Shown here one piece after another: positions 32,082 to 40,572 of a stretch of DNA of 64,000 nt. The stretch is from Proteiniborus sp. DW1 (GTDB taxonomy: Bacteria > Bacillota > Clostridia > Tissierellales > Proteiniboraceae), in the NCBI RefSeq assembly GCF_900095305.1, contig NZ_FMDO01000044.1, positions 62,001-126,000 on the forward strand, in the 5' to 3' direction. Every line of letters begins with the position of its first letter. Within the stretch, counting starts at the first letter, position 1. The notes below the pieces were generated by a model. That model searched no databases. It saw only the letters and a list, made by a program, of their open reading frames with translations, and had not been told where the DNA came from. The position numbers and the translations under genes were made by a program.

Positions 32082-32978
32082 CTAAACATTTAGAAACTTT
32101 TTAAGTGAAATAATGCTGCCTAATAAACCTATTCCTACACCTATAGCAACAAAAATAATAGTTATATCATTAATCATTACTTTGGGAGGTATCATGTAAA
32201 CGGTAAATATCACATATAATTTTTCATTTAAGGTACTCACTAAATATTTGTAGCCATAAAATGTTATTAAAATTGACATGCCCGAACCAATTAATCCTAA
32301 AAGCACACCTTCTACCATAAAAGGTCCCCTTATATAACCGTTGGTTGCACCTACATATTTCATAATACCTATTTCTCTTCTTCTGGCTGCAACAGTTATC
32401 TTTACTGTGTTAGATATTATAAACACAGAAATCAGTACTAGAATTCCAATAAGAACCAGTCCACCTATTCTAACAAAATTTGCTACTGCCAATAATTTAT
32501 CTACAATATCCTTGTAATACTTAATTTCTTCTATGTTACTTAGGTGCTTTATTTGATTCACAACCATATCAGCATACTCAATATCTTTCAATTGAATAAT
32601 ATATGAATCTGGTAATGGACTTTCTTCAAGACCTTCTAATAGGTAGCCTTGATCCCCCCATTCTTCCTTCCATATTTCAAGTGCTTGTTCCTTTGACTGG
32701 AATATAACTGAGTTTATGCCCTCACATTCGTTGATGGCTTGTCCGACTTTTTCAATTTCCTCCTGTGAAATGTCTTCTTTTAAATAAACTTGTATCTCAT
32801 CAAATTGCTTCTGTGTTGTATTAGCAGCAGTATTTATATTAAGAATAAGTATAAGTATCATTCCTAATATAGTAAGTGTGGCACCTACAGAACCAATTGA
32901 GGCAATGCCCATTGTTCTGTTCCTCCACATCCCAACAAAACCTTGCTTAATAATATTTTTCAAAATTCTAAACTTCAT
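32082..32978 (-). CDS. ftsX: Cell division protein FtsX
   Basis: FtsX is the membrane half of the FtsEX complex, which passes ATP-driven changes to wall hydrolases outside the cell. The 298-residue protein has the typical plan: one N-terminal transmembrane helix (residues about 22-45), an extracytoplasmic loop of about 110 residues, then three helices at about 170-195, 220-245 and 265-290. The permease signature VAARRREIGIMKYVGATNGYI is clear. I prefer the ATG at 32978 (MKFRILKN) with GAAGGG ten bases upstream. It overlaps the end of ftsE by 11 bases, so translation is coupled. Confidence 0.94.
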   Translation of the reverse strand: MKFRILKNIIKQGFVGMWRNRTMGIASIGSVGATLTILGMILILILNINTAANTTQKQFDEIQVYLKEDISQEEIEKVGQAINECEGINSVIFQSKEQALEIWKEEWGDQGYLLEGLEESPLPDSYIIQLKDIEYADMVVNQIKHLSNIEEIKYYKDIVDKLLAVANFVRIGGLVLIGILVLISVFIISNTVKITVAARRREIGIMKYVGATNGYIRGPFMVEGVLLGLIGSGMSILITFYGYKYLVSTLNEKLYVIFTVYMIPPKVMINDITIIFVAIGVGIGLLGSIISLKKFLNV

Positions 32979-33654
32979 GGTAATACACACCCTTCTGCTC
33001 GTCTCTTACTATTCTTCCTGCTTCAAGTGCTATAACTCTTCTTTTCATGGCATTTACTATTTCCTTAGCGTGTGTAGCCATAACTACTGTTGTTCCTCTT
33101 CTGTTTATTTCCTTAATCAATTTCATGATTTCCCAAGCAGTATCAGGGTCTAAATTTCCTGTAGGCTCATCTGCAATAAGTACAGAAGGATTATTTACTA
33201 TCGCACGAGCAATAGCAACCCTCTGATGCTCTCCACCAGAAAGCTGATTTGGATAATTGTGTGCTTTATCACTGAGCCCCACCATTCCAAGAACCATAGG
33301 AACTTGTCTTCGTATTTCTCTAGCAGATGCTCCTACTATTTCCATGGCAAAAGCTACATTTTCATATACGGTCTTATCTGGCAAAAGCCTAAAGTCCTGA
33401 AAAACTATGCCAAGATTCCTTCTGATATATGGTATTCTTCTATTTTTAACTTTCGTAATATCAACCTTATTAAGAAAAATCTTTCCCTGAGTGGGCTCTA
33501 TCTCCTTTAATAGAAGCTTCATTAAAGTAGATTTACCTGCTCCACTGGAACCAACTATAAAAACAAACTCCCCTTTTTCTATGCTTATATTCACATTTTC
33601 TAAAGCCTTAGAGCCGTTTCCATATTGCTTGCTAACATTTACGTACTTTATCAA
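32968..33654 (-). CDS. ftsE: Cell division ATP-binding protein FtsE
   Basis: The 228-residue ATPase has Walker A GSSGAGKST, the FtsE-type Q-loop VFQDFRLLPDKTVYENVAFA, signature LSGGEHQRVAIARA, Walker B LIADEPTGNLD and the H-loop ATHAKE. It works on the inner membrane face with FtsX. The TTG at 33654 gives the usual start MIKYVNVSK and has GGAG eight bases away; the GTG at 33663 lies on that site. It is the first gene of ftsE-ftsX-M23. Confidence 0.95.
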   Translation of the reverse strand: MIKYVNVSKQYGNGSKALENVNISIEKGEFVFIVGSSGAGKSTLMKLLLKEIEPTQGKIFLNKVDITKVKNRRIPYIRRNLGIVFQDFRLLPDKTVYENVAFAMEIVGASAREIRRQVPMVLGMVGLSDKAHNYPNQLSGGEHQRVAIARAIVNNPSVLIADEPTGNLDPDTAWEIMKLIKEINRRGTTVVMATHAKEIVNAMKRRVIALEAGRIVRDEQKGVYYHEV

Positions 33655-33998
33655 CTGTATCACTCCTGTCTATTCAGCCCTATTAAGTTTCATATTCGAC
33701 ATGTTTTATACAATTCCTTTATTTTATTTAAATTTTTTGTAGTCAAATTATACTATTTTGATTAATTTGTATTTAATTTTTATTTATTAGCATAATAAGC
33801 TATAATATAAGCTATCCTCGACCTTTTTGTCTACCTGCTTATGTATCTATTTTATATTTTATAGTTTACTGTGGTGATATTTCCAGAGGTAATACCTGCC
33901 ATGTTGATTTTTTGTTGATTCTTAGAAAAAATAATTTTATTATATTGTTGCTTCTTGTATAATTAAGCTAGTGAATTATAGAAATTGGAGGAAGTAAA
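33655..33998. other. Divergent intergenic region of ftsE and the cyclo-ligase gene
   Basis: A very AT-rich 344-bp spacer. On the plus strand a TATAAT lies at 33958-33963, about 36 bases before the cyclo-ligase start, but its -35 is poor. The ftsE promoter must be here too and is not clear. I see no RNA gene. Confidence 0.4.
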
Positions 33999-34574
33999 AT
34001 GGATAAAAGAGCTCTAAGAAGTGAAATACTTAGTAAAAGAAAAGCCTTATCAAAGGAAGAGGTAAATAAAAAAAGTTCAGCAATTTCAAATCTATTATTT
34101 TCAACTGAACAGTATAAAAAATCTAAATACATAATGTGCTACATTGATTTTAGAAATGAAGTCAGAACTGAGGAAATTATAAGAATGGCTTTAAATGAAG
34201 ATAAAAATATTATAATACCTATAAGCATTGTAGAAACGAAGCAGTTGGTTTTATCTCAGCTACTAGATTACGACAAGGAACTCGAATCTGGTACATATGG
34301 TATACTTGAGCCTAAAAAGGAATTTATAAGAGAGGTAAATCCTGAACTAATTGACTTAGTTCTAATGCCTGGTGTGGCTTTTGATAGGCGTGGTTATAGA
34401 ATAGGCTATGGCGGAGGATACTACGATAGATTTTTAACTAGAATTGTTGACTCAGTACCTAAAATTGCCTTAGCATTTGATCTTCAGCTGGTACCTCATG
34501 TCAGGAAAGGAAGATATGATATTCCTGTAGATTATATAATTACAGAAAAAGAAATTATAAAAGCTTCCAAGTAA
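33999..34574 (+). CDS. 5-formyltetrahydrofolate cyclo-ligase
   Basis: The enzyme converts 5-formyl-THF and ATP to 5,10-methenyl-THF, returning a storage folate to the one-carbon pool. The 191-residue protein has the family length. The start MDKRALRSEILSKRKAL with conserved Lys/Arg residues, the middle FRNEVRTEEI, and the C-terminal folate/ATP motif PGVAFDRRGYRIGYGGGYYDRFL are all present. GGAGGAAG precedes the ATG. It is a single plus-strand gene between minus-strand units. Confidence 0.95.
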   Translation: MDKRALRSEILSKRKALSKEEVNKKSSAISNLLFSTEQYKKSKYIMCYIDFRNEVRTEEIIRMALNEDKNIIIPISIVETKQLVLSQLLDYDKELESGTYGILEPKKEFIREVNPELIDLVLMPGVAFDRRGYRIGYGGGYYDRFLTRIVDSVPKIALAFDLQLVPHVRKGRYDIPVDYIITEKEIIKASK

Positions 34575-34593
34575 TATGGGGAAATAACTAACA

Positions 34594-34659
34594 AGGGAAA
34601 GCAACAACCCCGTCCCCTTGCTTTCCCCCCGTCCCCTTGCTTTCCCCCTTGCTTTCCCT
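34594..34659. repeat. REP element overlapping the Lon-like gene stop
   Basis: The 66-bp element is bounded by AGGGAAAGC and GCTTTCCCT, reverse complements. Inside, CCGTCCCCTTGCTTTCCC is repeated twice and followed by a shorter copy. Its right arm contains part of the stop codon of the protease gene (34658-34660). The layout equals that of 1996-2062, but the arm word is different. Confidence 0.88.
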
Positions 34660-37042
34660 ATCTTTGTTTTTCCCCTACCTTTGCATATCTATCCAGTTTT
34701 TTTTGCACTAAATAACTAATTGTTCCTTCTTCAAAGTTTCCATTTTCATCTCTTTTACCTAGTTTTATTCCTGTTAGTATTTCTATGCCCTCGTCAATTG
34801 TCTTTATAGCATAAATTGAAAAATTTCCATCATTGACTGCTTCTATTACCTCATCACTAAGCATTAGATTATCTATATTTTGATGTGGAATGATGACTCC
34901 TTGTTCTCCTGTTAGTCCCTTTAGCTTGCATATCTTAAAGTATCCTTCAATTTTTTCGTTTACTCCTCCTATTGGCTGTATCATTCCTTTTTGGTTTACT
35001 GAGCCTGTAACTGCTATTCCTTGATTAATCGGAATATCTGAAAGACTTGATAGGAGAGCATATAGCTCTGTACTAGATGCACTGTCCCCATCAATTATTC
35101 CATAGGATTGTTCAAATGTAATGCTAGCTGATAATGATAGTGGGTGCTTAGTTGCAAATTTCTCTCCTAGATATCCGCTTAGTATCATGACTCCCTTATC
35201 ATGACTGCTTCCACTTATATTTACTTCTCTCTCTATATTAATAATTCCATCCTTTCCTGCATATGTGGTTACAGTTATCTTGTTAGGCCTGCCAAAGGAA
35301 TATTGGCCTGAGCCCATGACTGATAAGCCATTTATTTCTCCAACCTTGTGCCCCAATATGTTTATTAGTATAGTACCTTCTGCAATAAGCTCTTGAATTT
35401 TTTCCTCGAATTTATTATTGCGGTAAACTTTCTCATCTATGGCTTTATCAACATGCTCTCGTAGTACGATACAGCTACCATCCTGATCCGCCCAAGCATC
35501 TGCTTCATACATTATCTCGACTATTTCATTGAATCGTGTAGTCAACTTATTTTGATGCTCTGCTAGCCTAGAGCCATATTCCAGTATTCTTTCTATGGCT
35601 CCTTTGTGAAATGGTTTTAGTCCTTCTTCGCTACAATGCTGAGCAATAAATGAAATAATCTTCTTTATATTCTCTTCACTTCTATCCATTTCTATATCAA
35701 AGTCTGCTCTTATTCTAAACATTTTTTTAAAATCATCATCATAAATATATAGTAGCTGATAAGTATAGCTATCTCCTATTATAATGACCTTTAAATCTAG
35801 AGGTATTGGTTCTGGCATAATTGTCTCTGGAAGTATACTTTCCTTTCCTATATTTTCAATTTTAGCTTCTTCGGTAATAAGAGCTCTTTTTAGCCCTTCC
35901 CAAGCTCCGGGGTTAGTTAGTATATCTTTTGCTTGTATTATTAAATATCCCCCATTTGCTTCATGAATAGCACCTGGTCTTATTTTAGTATGATCTGTTT
36001 TAAGCATTCCAAGTTCATTTACATGCTCTATCTTTCCTAATAGATTATAATAAGTCGGATTTGCTTCTCTGATTACAGGTGCACCACTGTTATTGCTTTT
36101 ATCTATAAATAAATTTACCTCGTACTTTATAAAAAAGTCTTCACTTTTATTTCCTCTATTTAGAATTGCATGGAGTTCCGTAGTTTCTTCCTCATCAATA
36201 AATTCTTCAATATTATCAATAATGCTTTCTTTTACCTCATTTAGATAGTCAACCACTGCCTTATTTTCGCTAAAGTATGTCTCTAAATGAGCAGAATAAA
36301 AATCCACCACTTCACAAGCTGTTTCTTCATTTAGTTTTTCTATTTTACTTTTCAGCTCTTCTTCTATCTGTCTGATTTTTTTGACTACATCAAAGGCCTT
36401 TGATATTAATTGTCGAGAATTTTTCCTGACCTCTCCTATCTCTTCTTCAGATAGGTTCTCCATCTCGCTTTCTTTCATAGGCCTTCCATCTATAAGAGGT
36501 ATACTCAGCAATCCTTTTTCTGTTTGCTTAAAAACAAAGTTATGCTCCTTTGCCATGATATTTAATTCTTCAATTATATCTTCTATTTTTTTCTGATAGT
36601 GATGTAAAACCTCACTCTTTTTATCTTCATGCCCTTTAGAACCAAAGGATTTTGGTATCTCAATTTCTAATTTTTCCATAAGTTCTTTCATCTTTTTCTT
36701 AAATATAGTACCCTCTCCTGGCTTCAGTCTTATAGCTATTGGATTTTCAGGCTTTTTAAAGTTATATACATAGCACCAGTCACTAGGAGTATCTCTTTTA
36801 TCTGCAAAGTTCTTTGCAATAGAATAAGAGTGACTATTTCTACCTGTACCTGTTATTCCTGTAACAAAGACATTGTATCCCTTTTTCTTAATGGATAAAC
36901 CAAATTTTAACGCTTTTATACCACGTTCCTGCCCTATAATATCCTTACACATGCTTATTTGCTCAGTAGTGATAAAATCAAACTTACTTAAATCAGACCT
37001 TCTTTTCAATCTAAATAAAGGTACTTTATAGTTATCTCTCAT
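34658..37042 (-). CDS. Lon-like ATP-dependent protease (S16, AAA_32 type)
   Basis: The 794-residue protein belongs to the Lon-related group with an unusual AAA domain. Its Walker A is GITGTGRNS near residue 55, with Arg in place of Lys, as is seen in this subgroup. A long helical insertion (residues about 130-300) follows, then Walker B and sensor regions (GGYLIIQAKDIL). The C-terminal Lon protease domain (about 550-760) has the catalytic Ser in DGDSASS and the Lys in GGVNEKIEG. It should be a cytoplasmic ATP-dependent protease with unknown clients. CAGGAGGTGA precedes the ATG. Its stop codon is taken from a REP copy, so the natural C-terminus may have been altered. Confidence 0.9.
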   Translation of the reverse strand: MRDNYKVPLFRLKRRSDLSKFDFITTEQISMCKDIIGQERGIKALKFGLSIKKKGYNVFVTGITGTGRNSHSYSIAKNFADKRDTPSDWCYVYNFKKPENPIAIRLKPGEGTIFKKKMKELMEKLEIEIPKSFGSKGHEDKKSEVLHHYQKKIEDIIEELNIMAKEHNFVFKQTEKGLLSIPLIDGRPMKESEMENLSEEEIGEVRKNSRQLISKAFDVVKKIRQIEEELKSKIEKLNEETACEVVDFYSAHLETYFSENKAVVDYLNEVKESIIDNIEEFIDEEETTELHAILNRGNKSEDFFIKYEVNLFIDKSNNSGAPVIREANPTYYNLLGKIEHVNELGMLKTDHTKIRPGAIHEANGGYLIIQAKDILTNPGAWEGLKRALITEEAKIENIGKESILPETIMPEPIPLDLKVIIIGDSYTYQLLYIYDDDFKKMFRIRADFDIEMDRSEENIKKIISFIAQHCSEEGLKPFHKGAIERILEYGSRLAEHQNKLTTRFNEIVEIMYEADAWADQDGSCIVLREHVDKAIDEKVYRNNKFEEKIQELIAEGTILINILGHKVGEINGLSVMGSGQYSFGRPNKITVTTYAGKDGIINIEREVNISGSSHDKGVMILSGYLGEKFATKHPLSLSASITFEQSYGIIDGDSASSTELYALLSSLSDIPINQGIAVTGSVNQKGMIQPIGGVNEKIEGYFKICKLKGLTGEQGVIIPHQNIDNLMLSDEVIEAVNDGNFSIYAIKTIDEGIEILTGIKLGKRDENGNFEEGTISYLVQKKLDRYAKVGEKQR

Positions 37043-37187
37043 TACTTCACCTCCTGGAAATGTCTAAATCTCAAATGCTATTATATAATCTATACCCAAT
37101 TTGCTTTCAGAGAATATTTCCTCTAATTTATTTTCCGTTTAACTTCATTGTATTCAGCCAAAGCTTAATAATTGCTTAAAAAGGATC

Positions 37188-37213
37188 AAAAAATACTGGA
37201 GAAATCTCCAGTA
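37188..37213 (-). terminator. Intrinsic terminator of the LysM gene
   Basis: The minus strand has TACTGGAG/CTCCAGTA with a 4-base loop and then six T, ten bases after the stop codon. Confidence 0.88.
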
Positions 37214-37221
37214 CTCTAGTT

Positions 37222-38103
37222 TTATTTGACCCCAGCTGCTATTTTTACGTTCTTTTGATGCTCTGTATCTACTTTTCCGTCACTATGTCTTGTACTATTT
37301 AGAAAATGTATGTCAAAATGTCCATCTATTCCATTTCCCTTTACATAATCATAGTTTGTTCCTGCTCCATATCCTCCACTTCTCCATGTAGAATAAGCTC
37401 CACCTGGTGCATGTTCATTTCCTGCATGAGGAGCACTTGTCATACTAGCAGCTATTTTTCTCCCATTGTACTCTATAATTACTGGTCTTCTAACCCAGCT
37501 TAAAGTTCCTCCCCATATGCTTTTCATTGTATTAGTATCCTTTAGAGTAAGAGTTTCTGCATCGATGTGACTAGCCCCTACTGTTCTTTTTACCCAAAAG
37601 GATTTCCCAGTATAAAAATCAGTTACTTTAAACTCTGCATTGATTGGAAGCAAATACTGTGCTTCGGTCCACCAATCAAGAAGTTCCCCATATTGTGGTC
37701 CCGGCGTTGATTTTACAGGAACATTATATACTGGAATCTTCAGTACATCTCCAATATATAGTACTTTGTTTGTAGATATATTATTTGCTTTTGCTATGTC
37801 GTTAACAGTTATCCCATATTTGATGCTAAGCTGCCATAGGTCTTCTCCCTTTTGTACCACATGAGTTTTGTAGGTAATTTTTTCTGGAATGTATACCTTC
37901 TGCCCAATATAAAGTATACTTGTATATGTTGCACCATTTGCTTTTAATAAATCTTCTAATGTTACTCCATACCAAGTACTTATTTTCCAGTATGTATCAC
38001 CAGCTTTTGCTGTATGGGTTGCTGCTAATACACTAAGCGATGATGTAGATGCTATAGTAAATGTCAAAGCCCCTATAAGTAGTCTCTTCTTAAGTTTTTT
38101 CAT
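37222..38103 (-). CDS. Secreted double-LysM protein with uncharacterised C-terminal domain
   Basis: A 293-residue exported protein: signal peptide to about residue 27, then two LysM repeats in about 30-73 (AKAGDTYWKISTWYGVTLED) and 80-124 (VQKGEDLWQLSIKYGITVND), which bind peptidoglycan. Residues about 140-293 form one conserved-looking domain containing WWTEAQYLLP, VTDFYTGKSFWVKRT, SHIDAETLTLKDT, HAGNEHAPGG and GHFDIHFLNSTRH. The many His, Asp and Glu residues hint at a metal-dependent hydrolase, but I recognise no active site of known type. The gene is a single unit with a strong terminator. Confidence 0.82.
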   Translation of the reverse strand: MKKLKKRLLIGALTFTIASTSSLSVLAATHTAKAGDTYWKISTWYGVTLEDLLKANGATYTSILYIGQKVYIPEKITYKTHVVQKGEDLWQLSIKYGITVNDIAKANNISTNKVLYIGDVLKIPVYNVPVKSTPGPQYGELLDWWTEAQYLLPINAEFKVTDFYTGKSFWVKRTVGASHIDAETLTLKDTNTMKSIWGGTLSWVRRPVIIEYNGRKIAASMTSAPHAGNEHAPGGAYSTWRSGGYGAGTNYDYVKGNGIDGHFDIHFLNSTRHSDGKVDTEHQKNVKIAAGVK

Positions 38104-38335
38104 ATGCTTTCCTCTCCTTTATTTATTATAAAATATAATGAACTGCGTTGCCTTTTGTCATCTTGAATGTAATGGAGGAGCTCTTTTAAGTTTCCTCGCT
38201 AACGTTAGAAATGATACACATCCCATTATGGTTCTGTAAACAAATATGAAAATTGGTTACAAAATAGTTACAATTACTATTTAATTCTGTCCTCAACACT
38301 GATTTCCTCTATGTAATAATTGGCTATAAAACCAA

Positions 38336-38361
38336 AATCACCAGAATATAAACTGGTGATT
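38336..38361 (-). terminator. Hairpin after the PrcB-like gene
   Basis: AATCACCAG pairs with CTGGTGATT around an 8-base loop. On the minus strand TTTTGGTTTT follows, a broken T-run. The stem overlaps the stop codon of the gene. Confidence 0.7.
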
Positions 38362-38804
38362 TATTGGTCGTATTCAACTTCTAATTTAATTTTATCAGGC
38401 AATCTGTCTAGCTCTGCCTTTGCAACTACTACTGGATAAGTTATTCTCTGACCTACCATTTCATTTGGCTTTGGATCCTTGTATTTCGCATGAGCTATAA
38501 TATCAAAGTTGTTTTCATTTTTGACTTTTATTATTTTATCAAGTGAAACTGAGTATCCCTCTGTTCTTTTTTCACCCCTCGTTACTATGATATATACTTC
38601 ATTATCTACTTTACATGCTAAGGCTCTTTCTTCATATAAGTATTTGGGAACCAATTCTTGTATTTTTTTTGGTGCTTCACTTAAATCAAGGGTCTTAAAT
38701 TTCACTTCACTCTCACCTTCGTTCTTAAGCATTTTGGGAATGAATATTATTCCTAAAACAACTATGACAATTATTGCACAGATTAATATTTTTTTGTTCA
38801 CCAT
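38361..38804 (-). CDS. Membrane-anchored PrcB-like protein
   Basis: A 147-residue protein with an N-terminal transmembrane or signal segment (KKILICAIIVIVVLGIIFI) and a small extracytoplasmic domain. The domain has VYIIVTRGEKRTEGYSVSL and later ITYPVVVAKAELDRLP. The pair RGEKxTxGYS and TYPxxVxK is typical of the PrcB C-terminal domain, first named from a Treponema protease complex. In Bacillota its role is unknown. I chose the ATG at 38804, directly behind GGGGGAG; a longer frame from 38849 has no ribosome site. Confidence 0.65.
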   Translation of the reverse strand: MVNKKILICAIIVIVVLGIIFIPKMLKNEGESEVKFKTLDLSEAPKKIQELVPKYLYEERALACKVDNEVYIIVTRGEKRTEGYSVSLDKIIKVKNENNFDIIAHAKYKDPKPNEMVGQRITYPVVVAKAELDRLPDKIKLEVEYDQ

Positions 38805-38907
38805 ACTCCCCCTTATTAAAAATATCAATATATTCCTAGTGCACTTCAATATATATTATTCGTTAGGTGGCTTATTTATGAATATATTAAGGGATTATAT
38901 TAAATCA

Positions 38908-39040
38908 GGTTAGGTCATTTTCCGCAGTCTCGCAACACAAATTTACTTGCTCGCTGTCGCTCGAGTAAATTTGGTGCTCATTGCGTTTGACCTACCATCG
39001 ATTTTCGAAAAAAAGCATTCGGAAAATCGGGTTAGGTCAT
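38908..39040. repeat. Interspersed repeat, copy A
   Basis: The 133-bp copy starts with GGTTAGGTCAT and ends with GGGTTAGGTCAT. Inside are an AAATTTACT/AGTAAATTT hairpin, the word ATTGCGTTTGACCTACCAT and a CGATTTTC/GGAAAATCG hairpin. It aligns over nearly all its length with 57463-57590 and, inverted, with 52673-52766. The right end touches the A-run that forms the T-run of the transketolase terminator. Confidence 0.85.
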
Positions 39041-39065
39041 AAAAAAACAAACCAGTGTTATTATA

Positions 39066-39431
39066 GGTTCTATAATAGATGAGAATAGGGATGCTGTTGA
39101 TTTAATGCTGCTATATAATGATGATTTACGTGTTGCTCATAAGCTTAAAGAATGGTTTTATGAAATATGTCAAAGTGATAAATACTCTTATCAGCGTACA
39201 GAATTAGTTAAGTGGATTGAAAATGCAGAAAACTCTGGGATACCAGAGTTTGAGAAGTGTGCAGCTACATATAGAAGATGGCTTAAGGAGATTAAGAATG
39301 CCTTTAAATATGGTTATACTAATGGTCCAACTGAAGGGTTTAATAATAAGATCAAGGTGTTAAAACGAGTATCTTTTGGAATTAAGAACTTCCAGAGATT
39401 TCGTAATAGGATTATTCATTGTATGAACTAA
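39066..39431 (+). pseudogene. ISL3-family transposase, C-terminal fragment
   Basis: The frame is open from the element's left end and covers the last 120 or so residues of an ISL3 transposase. The diagnostic tail YTNGPTEGFNNKIKVLKR followed by FGIKNFQRFRNRI contains the final catalytic Glu of the DDE triad. The N-terminal zinc finger, helix-turn-helix and the two Asp residues are missing, so it cannot be active. An ATG at 39105 is internal and has no ribosome site. Confidence 0.88.
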
Positions 39432-39602
39432 ATATAAAGAAGAATTTAATATCTGTAAAAGCCTACATTTTAGATAGGTTTATTAAGTGCACCCTAAAAC
39501 ACGTGTTACTTTGTCTAACTCCATCGCTATATTAAATTTGGTCTAAATGCAGTAATGGAGCGGGATTAAAGAAAATCCCACCCCAACTATTGACAAAGAG
39601 CC
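39066..39602 (+). mobile_element. ISL3-family insertion sequence remnant
   Basis: The 537-bp remnant is flanked by perfect 8-bp direct repeats TTATTATA (39058-39065 and 39603-39610), the target duplication size known for ISL3 elements. The right end, read inward, is GGCTCTTTGTCAATAGTTGG, a typical ISL3-like terminus. The left end begins GGTTCTATAATAG, which resembles it only in part and already lies in the transposase reading frame. About two thirds of a normal element is missing. Confidence 0.85.
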
Positions 39603-39633
39603 TTATTATACTGGTTTGTTTTTATGTAATTCC

Positions 39634-40572
39634 CTATCTTCTTCCAATTGCTCTTCTTGCAGCTTCTACTATTTTATCTGCTGTTAAGCCATATTTCACA
39701 AGGAGCTCATCTCCACTTCCTGATTCTCCAAAAGTATCTCTAACTCCTACTCTTTCCATTGGTATTGGATAGCTTTCCACTAATACCTCTGCTACTGCAC
39801 TACCTAAACCGCCTATTATGTTATGCTCCTCAGCTGTGACTATTGCTCTTGTTTCTCTAGCTGCTTCTATTATTATATCCTTGTCTATAGGCTTAATAGT
39901 ATGAATATTTATTATCCTAGCTTCTATTCCTTCTTTTTTAAGAGCCTCTGCCGCCTCAAGTGCTAGAGAAACCATTATTCCAGTGGCTATTATAGTTACA
40001 TCTGAGCCATCTCTTACCTTTATGCCTTTGCCTATTTCAAATTTATAGTTTTCTTCATCAAATATTACAGGCACTTTACTTCTTCCTAATCTTATATATA
40101 CAGGCCCCTTATGCTCTGCTGCTTTCATAATTGCAGCTTTTGTTTCTACTCCATCAGCAGGATTTAGAACTACCATATTAGGTATGGTTCTCATGATACT
40201 AATATCTTCAAGAGCTTGATGAGATGCTCCGTCCTCTCCAACAGTTAACCCAGCATGTGTAGCAGCTATTTTTACATTTAATTTTGGGTATGCTACCGAA
40301 TTTCTAATAATTTCAAATGCTCTACCTGCTGCAAACATGGCAAATGAGCTTGCAAAGGGTATTTTACCTGTTGTAGCTAGCCCTGCCGCAGTTGCTATTA
40401 GGTTTTGCTCCGCTATACCAACATTTATAAATCTTTCTGGGAACTCTTTAGCAAAAACTGCTGTTTTTGTAGAACCAGAAAGGTCAGCGTCTAATACTAC
40501 TACATCTTTATTTAGTTTGCCTAATTCTTTTAATGCTTCACCATATGCGTCTCTTGTAGCCATCATTGCCAT
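39634..40572 (-). CDS. Transketolase, C-terminal subunit
   Basis: The 312-residue protein holds the pyrimidine-binding and C-terminal domains of a split transketolase. Visible motifs are RFINVGIAEQNLIATAAGLA with the catalytic Glu, PFASSFAMF, HAGLTVGEDGASHQALEDI and the C-terminal GLGSAVAEVL. It moves two-carbon units in the non-oxidative pentose phosphate path with the N-terminal subunit next to it. Its ATG overlaps the stop of that gene by one base behind GGAGGTG. Its terminator has been split by an IS. Confidence 0.95.
   Translation of the reverse strand: MAMMATRDAYGEALKELGKLNKDVVVLDADLSGSTKTAVFAKEFPERFINVGIAEQNLIATAAGLATTGKIPFASSFAMFAAGRAFEIIRNSVAYPKLNVKIAATHAGLTVGEDGASHQALEDISIMRTIPNMVVLNPADGVETKAAIMKAAEHKGPVYIRLGRSKVPVIFDEENYKFEIGKGIKVRDGSDVTIIATGIMVSLALEAAEALKKEGIEARIINIHTIKPIDKDIIIEAARETRAIVTAEEHNIIGGLGSAVAEVLVESYPIPMERVGVRDTFGESGSGDELLVKYGLTADKIVEAARRAIGRR

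Larger units (their letters stand above)
39041..39629 (-). terminator. Transketolase terminator split by an IS
   Basis: The two arms of one hairpin lie 550 bases apart: AAAAAAACAAACCAGTG at 39041-39057 and CTGGTTTGTTTTT at 39611-39623. Without the insertion and one 8-bp duplicate they would form AAAAACAAACCAG, an 8-base loop, and CACTGGTTTGTTTTTTT on the minus strand, a strong intrinsic terminator just after the transketolase stop (39634). The inserted DNA (39066-39602) sits exactly in the loop. Confidence 0.85.

Noticed and set aside
39105-39431. Intact small transposase gene
   Set aside because: Only the C-terminal ISL3 part is present; the frame is open upstream to the element's end, and the catalytic Asp residues are missing.
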